The notes: generated from the sequence alone by a model not told the origin. 50,730 nucleotides of DNA from Bog-756 sp037141235 (GCA_037141235.1 JBAXCY010000003.1:1-50730), one strand, 5' to 3'. Shown: positions 1 to 8,331, counted from the stretch's first letter. A program made the numbers and translations.

Positions 1-63
1 GGACCAATCGAACAAGGACGGACCAATCGAACAAGGACGGACCAATCGAACAAGGACGGACCA
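1..63. repeat. 19-bp tandem repeat, three copies plus a partial
   Basis: The unit GGACCAATCGAACAAGGAC occurs perfectly at 1-19, 20-38 and 39-57, followed by the first six bases of a fourth copy at 58-63. The array begins at the window edge, so its true length is unknown. It lies just upstream of rsmG, outside its ribosome-binding site. There are no spacers between copies, so it is a simple direct repeat rather than a CRISPR array. Its function is unknown. Confidence 0.9.
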
Positions 64-136
64 GATTTGGACGACGAACTGGTGCGTGCCATGGGATAGT
101 GGGCAGATGAGTACCAGTGGTAGTTCGGAGGATCAG

Positions 137-787
137 ATGAGCCCGTTATGGGGACGGGTGGACCCCGAGGTACATCGATCGCTGGAGCGGTCGTTCCAAC
201 TGGGGTTCTTGGGGAGCATGCCCATTGACGAGCAGATCGAGCACGCACTGGGTTTCGTTGCCATCGTCGAAGAGAAGCTAGGTAGGGAGCCGACCAGCGT
301 GATTGATCTAGGGACGGGCGGAGGCGTGCCCGGGCTGATTCTTGTCTCTTGTTGGCCTGATGCCACCATCGTACTGATGGATGCCAGCGAGCGACGGACG
401 GTATTCCTCCAGGAGTCACTCGAGTCCTGGCCAAGGGCAGGCCGGGCAGAGGTCGTCCGAGGTAGAGCCGAGGAACTCGGTCGTAAAGGAGAACTACGGG
501 AGCAGTTCGAAGTGGTGACTTCGCGTTCCTTCGGGATCCCCGGGCTTACAGCTGAATGTGGTTCTGCGTTTCTGGCGCCTGGTGGATGGATGGTGATCTC
601 TGAACCGCCCAATGCCGACTCTGGAGAACGGTGGCCCCGGGATGGCCTGGCTGCGGTCGGGATGGAGCCAGACGAGACGGTCCGGCCTTCCGTTCGATTC
701 GGATATCAGGTGTTGAAGAAAGTGCTTCGAATCGATGAGCGGTTCCCCCGCCGGGTGGGGATTCCGGCCAAGCGACCCATCTTCTGA
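137..787 (+). CDS. rsmG: 16S rRNA (guanine-527-N7)-methyltransferase RsmG (GidB)
   Basis: RsmG methylates N7 of G527 in 16S rRNA using S-adenosylmethionine, acting on the small ribosomal subunit in the cytosol. The 216-residue product has the family glycine-rich SAM loop DLGTGGGVPG at residues 57-66 and the conserved TSRSFG segment near residue 140. The frame is open from a GTG at 86, but GGAGG at 127-131 is placed five bases before the ATG at 137, and the resulting length is typical of the family, so 137 is chosen. ATG 107 is a second alternative. The position directly before parA-parB is the usual actinobacterial gene order and supports the call. Confidence 0.93.
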   Translation: MSPLWGRVDPEVHRSLERSFQLGFLGSMPIDEQIEHALGFVAIVEEKLGREPTSVIDLGTGGGVPGLILVSCWPDATIVLMDASERRTVFLQESLESWPRAGRAEVVRGRAEELGRKGELREQFEVVTSRSFGIPGLTAECGSAFLAPGGWMVISEPPNADSGERWPRDGLAAVGMEPDETVRPSVRFGYQVLKKVLRIDERFPRRVGIPAKRPIF

Positions 788-851
788 GCGCTTCCTGGCC
801 CCACGGTAGATAGATCAGCACCTGATGCGGTGCCGAACTCAGCCGTGCCTA

Positions 852-867
852 TGTTTCACGTGAAACA
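852..867. promoter_or_regulatory. parS site 1
   Basis: TGTTTCACGTGAAACA is a perfect 16-bp palindrome matching the widely conserved bacterial parS consensus bound by ParB. It lies 65 bp after rsmG and about 1.3 kb before the inferred parA start. ParB would load here as a CTP-dependent clamp and spread along DNA. Confidence 0.96.
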
Positions 868-2051
868 TCTTGGTCGAACGGGCGAGGTACTTGGGTCCGA
901 TGCCCGTAGGTGGAGCGGACTAGAGAGAGACCCTGGTATCGCACCTGATCATTCTGAACGAGTTCGAATGATGGGCTGTCGAGGGTTCAGCGACAGGTAG
1001 GTCGACCAGTCCTAGATGGTGTGGCCAGGGGAGATCTGCGGTCGGTACGAGGGTGGGCCACCCTCCCCAAGGGTTGCGCCCGGCCTCATGGTGATGTCTA
1101 GACCACGCCCGCCCGAAATAGACTCCAAGTACACAAGTTTCGATATCGACAACCCAGAACCCGAGCACCGCTGGGCTACATTCAGCGCTGGTTGGTAGGG
1201 CCAGTAGATGGCATCCACCCTTGGCTGATGGAAGCTGAATCTAGTCATCAGCCCAGCGGCGTCTGTTTCACCATTGAGGTGCAGTCAGGTCGGTGACGTC
1301 TGCACACCAGTTGGACGGCGAGGGTTTGGTCGGCCAATAGAGGGTGCAGGTTCTTGTTCCTGGAGCCTCGTGCAGCACCTCTGGCAATATAGATCTCCGG
1401 ATAAGTGCACATCTTCATCTGCACCGGGGGTACTAGAGGAGGGTGGTTCTCCCGACCTGCTGAGTGATGGGAGAGCCGGATGGCAACCCGTGTGAAGGCC
1501 CATCCCCGGGTGAGGGCCGTGAGGCAGGGAGCATCAGTACGGAGGGAATGGAGTGCACGGATCGTTGCGCTTCGTCCTACCAACCCAGAAGATGACTCGC
1601 TACTCCCTCGAGCCCCAGTTCGAGGGCGAGTCACTGGTTCTGATCGGCGGGAGACAGAGGCCGGGCCATCCCGGACTAGAAGAGCGCTGACGGGTGATCG
1701 AAGGCAGCAGACGACGCACCGAGGCTTGGGGGACCAATGGGTGGGAAGTGGACCGGGTTCAACTACAGCACGACCTTCTGACGTCAGGCCAAGTAGGCGT
1801 GGTGTGGATGTCGCGAGATCGAACGAACTCTTTGCTCAGACCGTTTCCGAATTGTCGGCCCGATGTTTCCACCCAGGGCACGTACGGGAAGTTGGGGGCT
1901 CACCGTCAGGCACCTCTCCCCCACTACCGTCGGCAGGCATCACGAGGTGGGTAGTCACCAGCACCCAAGATCGAAGTCTGCTCCCACAAGGAAAAGTGCA
2001 GCTCGGAGCAGTCCTCACCGGCGATCCACGCTCATTTGGAAGAACCTCTGA

Positions 2052-2067
2052 TGTTTCACGTGAAACA
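2052..2067. promoter_or_regulatory. parS site 2
   Basis: A second identical 16-bp palindrome TGTTTCACGTGAAACA lies 79 bp before the inferred parA start, exactly 1200 bp from site 1. Its position could also let ParB influence parAB transcription, which is an inference. Confidence 0.96.
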
Positions 2068-2145
2068 TTGATCGGGATGCTTGACCTGAAGGTCGGGACA
2101 GGCGAGTATGAAGCCCTTGCAACCTGCCCAACTGAGGAGACGATA

Positions 2146-3393
2146 ATGCGCGGCCGACGTCGTGGTAGGCCTGGGCCTTCTTCTCAGGGATCAGCCTCTG
2201 AAGGAACCGCTTCGGCGAGCGGAACAGCGAGCCCGGAATCAGCGACATTGGTCGACGAGCTCGAGAGCGTAGAAAAAGTCGACGCTAGCGTGCGCACTGA
2301 AGGAGCGACTCCAGCCGAAGAGAGTCTCAGTTCGCTGGGGGATTCTGGAGGCACCGATCATGGCGAGCCAGGGAAGACCACCTCGAACACCTCGGGGCCA
2401 GCCGATTCCAAGATTGAGACCGCTGGAGAGATTGCCGCTCACGGCGTAGATGAAGCAGAACCGGAAGCAGTAGGGGATGACGTGGACACTGGAACGACAG
2501 AAGAAGAGACGTCGGTAGAGGCGGGTGACGGTATTCAGGAAGTTCCACTCGAGCAAGCACCTCCCGCTCCAAGTCCGACACCGGCCCCCACCTCAGGACG
2601 GCAGCCCCAAGCCGCATCGGGTAATCCACTCCCCCGCGTGCTGGCGGTGGCCAATCAGAAGGGGGGTGTAGGAAAGACCACCACATCGGTAAACCTGGGA
2701 GCAGCTCTGGCCGAACTCGGCTTCCGGGTCCTCGTGATCGACCTCGATCCACAGGGGAATGCCACCACCGGTCTGGGGATCGACGCCAGGAACTTCGAAC
2801 TCTCCATGTACGACGTGCTGATGAGGGACTGCTCGATGGAGGACTGCATCGAGCCGACCAGCATGAAGAACCTGTTCGTGGCGCCGGCAACTATCGCGTT
2901 GGCTGGGGCGGAGATCGAACTGGTTCCCGCCTTCAGCCGCGAGTTGAAGCTGAAGCGGGCCATCGAGTCGGTCATCGACGACTTCGACTACGTCCTGATC
3001 GACTGCCCCCCCTCACTCGGTCTGATCACCGTCAATGCACTGGCCGCCGCTTCTGAGGTATTGGTTCCCATCCAGTGCGAGTACTACGCCCTTGAGGGCT
3101 TGAGCCAGTTGATGCGCAACGTGCACCTAGTGGCGTCGAATCTCAATCCTCGCCTGGACATATCGACCATTGTCCTGACCATGTATGACGCCAGGACCAA
3201 GTTGGCCGATCAAGTGGCCACTGAGGTGCGTGAGCACTTTGGCAGCAAGGTGTGTCGAATAGTGATCCCCCGGACAGTGCGACTCTCTGAGGCACCATCG
3301 TTCGGACAACCAATCACTGCGTTCGACCCCGCCTCACGCGGGGCCATTGCCTATAGGGAACTAGCTAAGGAGGTCAGCGGTGGCACGTCGTAG
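2146..3393 (+). CDS. parA: Chromosome-partitioning ATPase ParA (Soj) with acidic N-terminal extension
   Basis: ParA is a Walker-type ATPase that binds nucleoid DNA as an ATP dimer and moves ParB-parS complexes during segregation. The deviant Walker A motif KGGVGKTT spans residues 172-179, and the Walker B-like segment YVLIDCPPS follows about 110 residues later. ATG 2146 has GAGGAG at 2134-2139 with a six-base gap, giving 415 residues. Residues 1-165 are a low-complexity, Ser/Glu/Pro-rich and strongly acidic extension, whereas classic ParA proteins start close to the P-loop. A start nearer the P-loop cannot be excluded, but no better ribosome-binding site was seen. The stop overlaps parB by 14 bases, so the two are translationally coupled. 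Confidence 0.93.
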   Translation: MRGRRRGRPGPSSQGSASEGTASASGTASPESATLVDELESVEKVDASVRTEGATPAEESLSSLGDSGGTDHGEPGKTTSNTSGPADSKIETAGEIAAHGVDEAEPEAVGDDVDTGTTEEETSVEAGDGIQEVPLEQAPPAPSPTPAPTSGRQPQAASGNPLPRVLAVANQKGGVGKTTTSVNLGAALAELGFRVLVIDLDPQGNATTGLGIDARNFELSMYDVLMRDCSMEDCIEPTSMKNLFVAPATIALAGAEIELVPAFSRELKLKRAIESVIDDFDYVLIDCPPSLGLITVNALAAASEVLVPIQCEYYALEGLSQLMRNVHLVASNLNPRLDISTIVLTMYDARTKLADQVATEVREHFGSKVCRIVIPRTVRLSEAPSFGQPITAFDPASRGAIAYRELAKEVSGGTS

Positions 3394-4372
3394 CGGGCTG
3401 GGTAAAGGACTCAGCGCTCTCATTCCCACTGAGGTAACAGGCGATCGAACTTCTGCTCTTCGCGAGGTGCCCATCGGCAATATCAAGCCGAACCCTCGAC
3501 AACCTCGGGTAAACTTCGATGAGGAGACCATGTCCTCGTTGGCAGCCTCAATCAAAGAGCTGGGCGTACTTCAGCCAATCCTGGTCCGTCGCCTAGGGGA
3601 CGAGGAATCAGACGAGTTTGAACTGATCGCCGGTGAGCGGCGGTGGCGAGCCTCGAGGCGCGCCGGGTTGCACACCATCCCCGTGCTCATCCAGACGTCG
3701 GATGATACCCATAGCTTGGAGCAAGCCCTGGTGGAGAACCTCCACCGCCAGGATCTGAATGTGCTGGAGGAGGCTGCCGCCTACCAGCAACTCATCGAAG
3801 AGTTCGGCTTCACCCACGATCAGGTGGCCACCAGGGTGGGGAAGAGCCGCACAGCGGTCACGAACACTCTTCGCCTGCTGCAGCTTCCATCAGGAGTGCA
3901 GCGGATGTTGGCAGAGGGGCAGATCAGTCCTGGGCACGGGCGAGCGCTGTTGGGGACACCGGACCGGGGCTACCAAGAGCTACTAGCGCGTGCGATTGTC
4001 TCTGAGGGTCTGACCGTCCGGGCCACCGAAGACCTGGTGAGAGCACACAACGAGGAAGCCGAAGGTGGCGTCGATAGCGTGCCGACCCCGGGTGGGGTCC
4101 TCACGGTGGTCGATGGGGGAGAGGGCAGAGAGGCTGACGGGCCGCACTCAGGCGCATCAGTGCAGCAGGTGCCCACAGTACCCGGGCCCCGGCAACTGCC
4201 TCCACCAGGGATCTTGGAGCTCGAAGAGTTGTTGGCCAGCCACCTGAACACTCGGGTGAAGGTCGACATGTCGGCCAAGAGGGGCCGCGTGGTAGTGGAG
4301 TTCGCCACGCTCGAGGATCTCGAGCGCATCTACAAGCTCATGGTGGGCGGTTCTGAGAGCTCAGGTGGCTGA
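3380..4372 (+). CDS. parB: Chromosome-partitioning protein ParB (Spo0J)
   Basis: ParB is a CTPase DNA clamp that binds parS and forms the partition complex driven by ParA. The 330-residue product shows the N-terminal domain with the P-motif AGERRWRA (around residues 80-87), the preceding QPRVNFDE and LGVLQPILVRR segments, a central helix-turn-helix including VGKSRTAVTNTLRLL, and a C-terminal dimerisation domain from about residue 270. The GTG start at 3380 lies inside the end of parA and is preceded by AAGGAGG at 3367-3373 with six bases of spacing. A linker of about 60 residues rich in Gly and Glu separates HTH and dimerisation regions. The two parS sites upstream are its expected targets. 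Confidence 0.96.
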   Translation: MARRSGLGKGLSALIPTEVTGDRTSALREVPIGNIKPNPRQPRVNFDEETMSSLAASIKELGVLQPILVRRLGDEESDEFELIAGERRWRASRRAGLHTIPVLIQTSDDTHSLEQALVENLHRQDLNVLEEAAAYQQLIEEFGFTHDQVATRVGKSRTAVTNTLRLLQLPSGVQRMLAEGQISPGHGRALLGTPDRGYQELLARAIVSEGLTVRATEDLVRAHNEEAEGGVDSVPTPGGVLTVVDGGEGREADGPHSGASVQQVPTVPGPRQLPPPGILELEELLASHLNTRVKVDMSAKRGRVVVEFATLEDLERIYKLMVGGSESSGG

Positions 4373-4595
4373 CGTGACTCACTTAAAGTGAGAATAACTG
4401 ACATAATACATGTAATCGCTGGTAAAGCGACTACTCTGAGTGAGAATAGCCATCCCTGAAGCCTCACTAGAGATTCGTCCACAACCTGTGCATGAGGTTG
4501 TGGATTACTGTTGGCAGCAGACCTGAGGTAGAGGTAGAGCCAGCCAGGGAAGCGATTGCCTCTGAATTCAGTCCCATGAATTCAGTCCTCTGAAC
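4373..4595. promoter_or_regulatory. Intergenic region between convergent parB and cwlM with two inverted repeats
   Basis: CTCACTT-A-AAGTGAG (4378-4392) directly follows the parB stop. AGTGAGAATA occurs twice, at 4387-4396 and 4439-4448. A further perfect inverted repeat has 10-bp arms at 4478-4487 and 4495-4504 around a 7-base loop; its arms TCCACAACCT resemble DnaA-box cores. No poly-T tract follows, so these may be stem-loops that end convergent transcription, or protein-binding sites. Confidence 0.5.
4478..4504. terminator. Possible terminator or DnaA-like inverted repeat after parB
   Basis: Perfect 10-bp arms TCCACAACCT and AGGTTGTGGA surround the loop GTGCATG. The placement between convergent genes fits a bidirectional terminator, but the arms each carry TCCACA, the core of a DnaA box, and no U-tract follows. 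Both readings remain open. Confidence 0.4.
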
Positions 4596-5582
4596 TCAGT
4601 CCCAGGTGCTCCCGACCCACTCGGACAATGTGTCCACCACTGCTCTGGCGATGACCGCCGACCGCTCGACCAGGACCGATGCCGGATTGATCTCGCAGAT
4701 CACGGCCGGCATCCGTGTCTCGCGCAGCACTGGCAGGGACATTCCATTGCTCCCGGAATCCGACAGTCCGAGCGCAGTGGGAAGCGCCAGTTGCAGTAGT
4801 TCGGCCAAGCGGCGCCCCCCAGGGGACGAGTACTGATAGCCGGAGTAGTACGAAGTGGAACACCCAGGGGCGCTGCCCAACCGTATGCCGACATAGACGT
4901 CGGCAGCAGCAGCATTGGCCTCTGATGCCTGGATCGAACCGTCAGGGTGATGGTGGGTGGTCACGAGAGCCCCCTGGCTGACCAGGAGACGCCGCAGAGC
5001 CCCCACGGTGACCCCGAGGCCACCTTCTTCTCCGAGGGACACCCGGCGGCCGTCCACGGTGGTGGGCGACTGGCGAAGTCTCTCTCGATCTCGCACGGAG
5101 GAGACGAGTTCGGAGTTGTCATGACGGGTACCGAAGCGAAGGAGTTCGGAGACTGTGTCCCCGCCAGCGATCCCGTCGACGGGGAGACCGGCATTGCGCT
5201 GGAACTCACCCAGCGCTCCCGAAGTTAGGTCGCCGAAGATCCCATCTACTCGTCCGGAATCGAACCCGAGCGCGCTGAGCCGCTGTTGCAGTTCCGCCAC
5301 ATCGTCGCCGCGCAGCATGGGGGAGCGCCGATAGAGGAACCGGTCACCGAGGCTGCGACCGGCTTCCACCAGGGCAGACCACGTCTGGCGTCCACAGATC
5401 CCGTCTACACGGAGACCCCGCCGATACTGAAACCCCTCGACTGCGGCTCGAGTACCTTCCCGGAACAACCCGCGATCATCGACACCTGGAGGAAAGCCCA
5501 ACTCGGAGAGGCGCTGCTGTACATCGGCGACCGCTTGACCTTCAGCCCCGATGTCGAGGTTGATCTCAGGTTCGGGGCTCAA
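4596..5582 (-). CDS. cwlM: CwlM-like amidase-fold protein, probably a catalytically inactive cell-wall regulator
   Basis: Two peptidoglycan-binding type-1 repeats (about residues 10-72 and 88-150) precede an Amidase_3 domain (about 170-325). The first zinc-ligand motif of active enzymes (LDPGHGG) is replaced by SLGEEGG at 182-188, and the His of the SIHxN motif is Arg234 in GIRLGS; only Glu298 in VICEINP is retained. There is no signal peptide. In mycobacteria CwlM is a cytoplasmic non-enzymatic regulator of MurA that also interacts with the MurJ system, and it sits in the same neighbourhood between trxC and parB. A similar role is inferred here, with murJ five genes upstream on the same strand. 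The TTG start has GAGGGG seven bases upstream. A secreted amidase is unlikely. Confidence 0.85.
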   Translation of the reverse strand: MSPEPEINLDIGAEGQAVADVQQRLSELGFPPGVDDRGLFREGTRAAVEGFQYRRGLRVDGICGRQTWSALVEAGRSLGDRFLYRRSPMLRGDDVAELQQRLSALGFDSGRVDGIFGDLTSGALGEFQRNAGLPVDGIAGGDTVSELLRFGTRHDNSELVSSVRDRERLRQSPTTVDGRRVSLGEEGGLGVTVGALRRLLVSQGALVTTHHHPDGSIQASEANAAAADVYVGIRLGSAPGCSTSYYSGYQYSSPGGRRLAELLQLALPTALGLSDSGSNGMSLPVLRETRMPAVICEINPASVLVERSAVIARAVVDTLSEWVGSTWD

Positions 5583-5643
5583 CGGACGACCCCTCGCTGC
5601 GCTAGCACCACACAGACGAACGTCTCATGGTCCGCCGGCACGC

Positions 5644-5970
5644 TCAAATGTGGGCGGACAGCTCCTGCAACAGCTGGCCCTTGCCCTTGGCCCCGACGAT
5701 CCGCATGGCAGGTTCGCCGTTCTTGAACAGGATGAGCGTGGGGATGCTCATGACATCGAACCGGCGGGTGATATCGAGGTTGTCGTCGATATTGAGCTTG
5801 ACGATCTGGATCTTGCCCTCCTGCTCGGCGGCGATCTCCTCGAGCACAGGGGCGATCATCTTGCACGGGCCGCACCATTCGGCCCAGAAGTCCACCAGCA
5901 CGGGAACGTCCGAGGCCATGACATGCTCGTCAAAACTAGCGTCGGTCAGGTTTGCGATGTTCTCACTCAT
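5644..5970 (-). CDS. trxA: Thioredoxin
   Basis: This is a 108-residue cytosolic thiol-disulfide carrier that reduces protein disulfides and is recharged by thioredoxin reductase. The active site WCGPCK spans residues 32-37, and the cis-proline loop is seen in MSIPTLILF. The length is canonical. It follows trxB after a 122-bp gap and precedes cwlM by 61 bp on the same strand, as in other Actinobacteria. AGAAGGA lies about ten bases before the ATG. Confidence 0.97.
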   Translation of the reverse strand: MSENIANLTDASFDEHVMASDVPVLVDFWAEWCGPCKMIAPVLEEIAAEQEGKIQIVKLNIDDNLDITRRFDVMSIPTLILFKNGEPAMRIVGAKGKGQLLQELSAHI

Positions 5971-6092
5971 GATGGTGCCTGTTCCTTCTGGGACCGGATC
6001 GGACCCTACGAATGCCTGTGCGCTGACACGCTAGGTCAACCACAAGGACCACCGCCGCATTCCCGCCCGTGTTCAGTGGAGAGCCGATCAGG

Positions 6093-7064
6093 TCAGTGAC
6101 CGGAGGCGGCCTGGTCCTCGATCCACCGTTCGGCGTCGATAGCTGCCATGCAACCCGACCCGGCTGCGGTGATGGCCTGGCGGTAGCGATGATCCTGCAC
6201 ATCACCGCAGGCGAAGACCCCTTCGACGTTGGTATACGTGGTCGTCCCCACCGTCCGCAGGTAGCCGGTCGACTCCATGTCCAACTGGCCTTCGAACAGC
6301 GCCGTGTTGGGCTGGTGGCCGATGGCCACGAACAGCCCGGACAGCGCCATGTCTGTCTCTACGCCCGACTCGAGGTTCCGCACCCGAATTCCGGACACCT
6401 TGGTATCGCCCATCACATCGATGACGGTGCTGTGCCACAAGAACTCGATCTTCGGGTGGTCCATGGCTCGCTTCTGCATCACCTTGGACGCCCGCAGTTC
6501 GCCACGACGGTGGATGAGGGTGACCTTGTCGGCAAATTTGGTGAGGAACAGCGCCTCTTCGAGGGCACTGTCGCCCCCACCGACTACGGCAATGTCCATC
6601 CCTCGGAAGAAGAAGCCGTCACAGGTGGCGCACGTCGACACGCCGTAGCCGAGCAGACGTTCCTCATTAGGCAGATTCAACATCAATGACTTGGCTCCGG
6701 TGGCCACGATCAGGGCATCGGCCGCATAGGTGGGCTCGGCTGCATCTGGATCGCCTACCCACAGGCGGAACGGGCGGCTGGACAGGTCCACCCGGGACAC
6801 CTTGGACGTCACATACTCGGTACCGAACCGTGCAGCCTGCTCACGGAAGGCGACCATCAGGTCGGGACCCATGATTCCTTCGACGAATCCAGGAAAGTTC
6901 TCCACCTCGGTGGTCAGCATGAGCTGTCCGCCAGGCTGATCACTGGTCGATGACGGCTCGCCTTCGATGACCAGGGGAGAGAGTTGGGCGCGGGACGCAT
7001 AGATGGCCGCCGTGAGGCCAGCCGGGCCGGACCCGACGATGATGACCTGTCGGGACTCGGTCAT
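6093..7064 (-). CDS. trxB: Thioredoxin-disulfide reductase
   Basis: This FAD enzyme transfers electrons from NADPH to thioredoxin. The 323-residue protein has the FAD dinucleotide loop GSGPAG at residues 11-16, the redox-active pair in CATC at 145-148, and the NADPH-binding loop GGGDSA at about 162-167. The ATHP-like and second FAD segment (VFACGDVQDHRYRQAITA) lies near the C-terminus. Its ATG overlaps the stop of the upstream two-helix protein by four bases (ATGA), indicating coupled translation. TrxA, the likely partner, is the next gene. Confidence 0.97.
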   Translation of the reverse strand: MTESRQVIIVGSGPAGLTAAIYASRAQLSPLVIEGEPSSTSDQPGGQLMLTTEVENFPGFVEGIMGPDLMVAFREQAARFGTEYVTSKVSRVDLSSRPFRLWVGDPDAAEPTYAADALIVATGAKSLMLNLPNEERLLGYGVSTCATCDGFFFRGMDIAVVGGGDSALEEALFLTKFADKVTLIHRRGELRASKVMQKRAMDHPKIEFLWHSTVIDVMGDTKVSGIRVRNLESGVETDMALSGLFVAIGHQPNTALFEGQLDMESTGYLRTVGTTTYTNVEGVFACGDVQDHRYRQAITAAGSGCMAAIDAERWIEDQAASGH

Positions 7065-7417
7065 GCCAGGGCCGCAGCAGCGGGGGTACGGTCGATCCGC
7101 TTCGACCAGGCGACCACACCGGTCACCACGAAGATCACGCCGACGATCAGGTCGGACACCCAGACACGGTTGCCCGGGATGTAGACGGTCAAGATCCGGA
7201 TCATGGTGATGGCCAGAAGGGTCACTGTGGCGATGCTGGCCGTCAGCACGATGATGCCGAAGACGATGGCCCGCGTGGCCAAGGTGAGCGGCCGCACGGC
7301 CTTGTTCTGAATGAAATCGACGACCATGTCGACTGCGTCGGCGCCCTTGACGGGCAAGTCATCGAGGCCAGCCAGTCCGGGCAGAGATGAGGCGTGATGT
7401 TGAGGCATCGGATCCAT
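7061..7417 (-). CDS. Small protein with two predicted transmembrane helices, function unknown
   Basis: The 118-residue product has a hydrophilic N-terminus (about 45 residues), then two strongly hydrophobic stretches (roughly residues 48-75 and 84-104) separated by a short loop with IPGNRVW, and a short basic-to-Ala-rich tail. I do not recognise a family. It overlaps trxB by four bases and lies 67 bp after degV, so it belongs to the same leftward operon. In mycobacteria the equivalent position is held by sigM and its anti-sigma factor, but nothing in the sequence identifies this protein as an anti-sigma factor. A later start at the internal ATG three codons on is possible. Confidence 0.7.
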   Translation of the reverse strand: MDPMPQHHASSLPGLAGLDDLPVKGADAVDMVVDFIQNKAVRPLTLATRAIVFGIIVLTASIATVTLLAITMIRILTVYIPGNRVWVSDLIVGVIFVVTGVVAWSKRIDRTPAAAALA

Positions 7418-7484
7418 GGCCAGAGGTTACTCCGATCAACGTCTGGTGCTGCCGGAAGTGGTGACTACCTCCTAGATGGGGCCC

Positions 7485-8327
7485 TCAATCCACCCTCACC
7501 ATGCAGACACCGATCGTCCCTGGACCGGTGTGCGTTCCGATGACGGCTCCGAGGTCGCTCACCACGATCGGATGCTCGCAGGACAGGTCCTTGAGCAGGG
7601 CGAGGAAGTCATCGATGTCTGAAGCATCTCCATGGGCGACAGCAATGCGGCTCAACGGTGGCGATGTGAGTGCCTTGTCGGCCAGGTACTGCAGCGATCG
7701 GCCTCGGGTGCGCTGCTTGGACTCCTCGGCTACCTCGCCGTCGACCAAGGTGACCACGGGCTTGATGGAGAGCACGGAACCGAGCAACGCCTTGGCTCCG
7801 CCGATGCGACCGCCCTTGGACAGGTGCTCCAGGTTCTCCACTGCCCCAAATACTGAAGTCCGGGGGACCAGTTCGCCCACCCTGGCCTCGAGGGCATCAA
7901 GATCTGCCCCCGCCGAGGCCATGTCCGCTAGCTCCAGGACCATGAGACCCAGTCCCATGGTCATGGAGCGTGAATCGAGGGCACGGACATCGATGGTGTC
8001 GGCTACGGCCTTGGCTGCCGCGGTGGCGGCTTGGAATGTGGCAGAAACTCCGCCGGAGAGACTGAGGCTGAGCACCCCGTCGTAGCCGTCGGCCGCCGCG
8101 GCTTTGAAGGCCTCCTGGAACGCCCCTGGGGATGGGGCCGCCGTCTCAGGGAGCATCGGGCTGGCCTTGCACCGGGCCCAGAACTCCTGGGTGGTCAGAT
8201 CCTTGCCATCGACGAACTCCTCGTCGCCGAAGCGGATCGAGAGAGGGACGATGACGATGCCGTGTGCGGCTGCCACCTCGGCCGACAGGTCACAAGCGCT
8301 GTCAGTGATCACCCGGATGCGGGCCAT
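7485..8327 (-). CDS. DegV family fatty-acid-binding protein
   Basis: DegV (FakB-like) proteins bind a fatty acid between two domains; in Firmicutes they present it to the kinase FakA. The 280-residue product begins MARIRVITDSACDLSAE, the typical DegV start, and contains the SLSGGVSATFQAA and LEHLSKGGRIGGAKA signatures. ATG 8327 is preceded by GAGGAG with a seven-base gap; this site overlaps the last codons of murJ, and only four bases separate the murJ stop from the start. A longer frame to 8402 has no such signal. No FakA kinase is visible in the window, so the substrate pathway is unknown. Its presence in the murJ-trx block is noteworthy. Confidence 0.9.
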   Translation of the reverse strand: MARIRVITDSACDLSAEVAAAHGIVIVPLSIRFGDEEFVDGKDLTTQEFWARCKASPMLPETAAPSPGAFQEAFKAAAADGYDGVLSLSLSGGVSATFQAATAAAKAVADTIDVRALDSRSMTMGLGLMVLELADMASAGADLDALEARVGELVPRTSVFGAVENLEHLSKGGRIGGAKALLGSVLSIKPVVTLVDGEVAEESKQRTRGRSLQYLADKALTSPPLSRIAVAHGDASDIDDFLALLKDLSCEHPIVVSDLGAVIGTHTGPGTIGVCMVRVD

Positions 8328-8331
8328 GGTG

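Larger units (their letters stand above)
788..2145. other. 1.36-kb region without a convincing gene, holding two parS sites
   Basis: No protein of a known family is readable here on either strand. The parA frame stays open back to 1480, but the extra residues look random, lack a plausible start signal, and would place parS2 inside coding sequence. The stretch contains both parS palindromes (852 and 2052) and is likely the centromere-like region plus the parAB promoter. I saw no cluster of DnaA boxes that would make it oriC itself. A small RNA or species-specific short peptide cannot be excluded. Confidence 0.6.

Noticed and set aside
1..63. CRISPR array at the window start
   Set aside because: Repeats are directly adjacent with no spacers and no cas genes are near.
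1480..2145. In-frame extension of parA back to 1480
   Set aside because: The residues are not ParA-like, the region contains parS2, and a strong ribosome-binding site precedes ATG 2146.
4596..5582. Secreted active N-acetylmuramoyl-L-alanine amidase
   Set aside because: No signal peptide, and the zinc-ligand His residues are missing.
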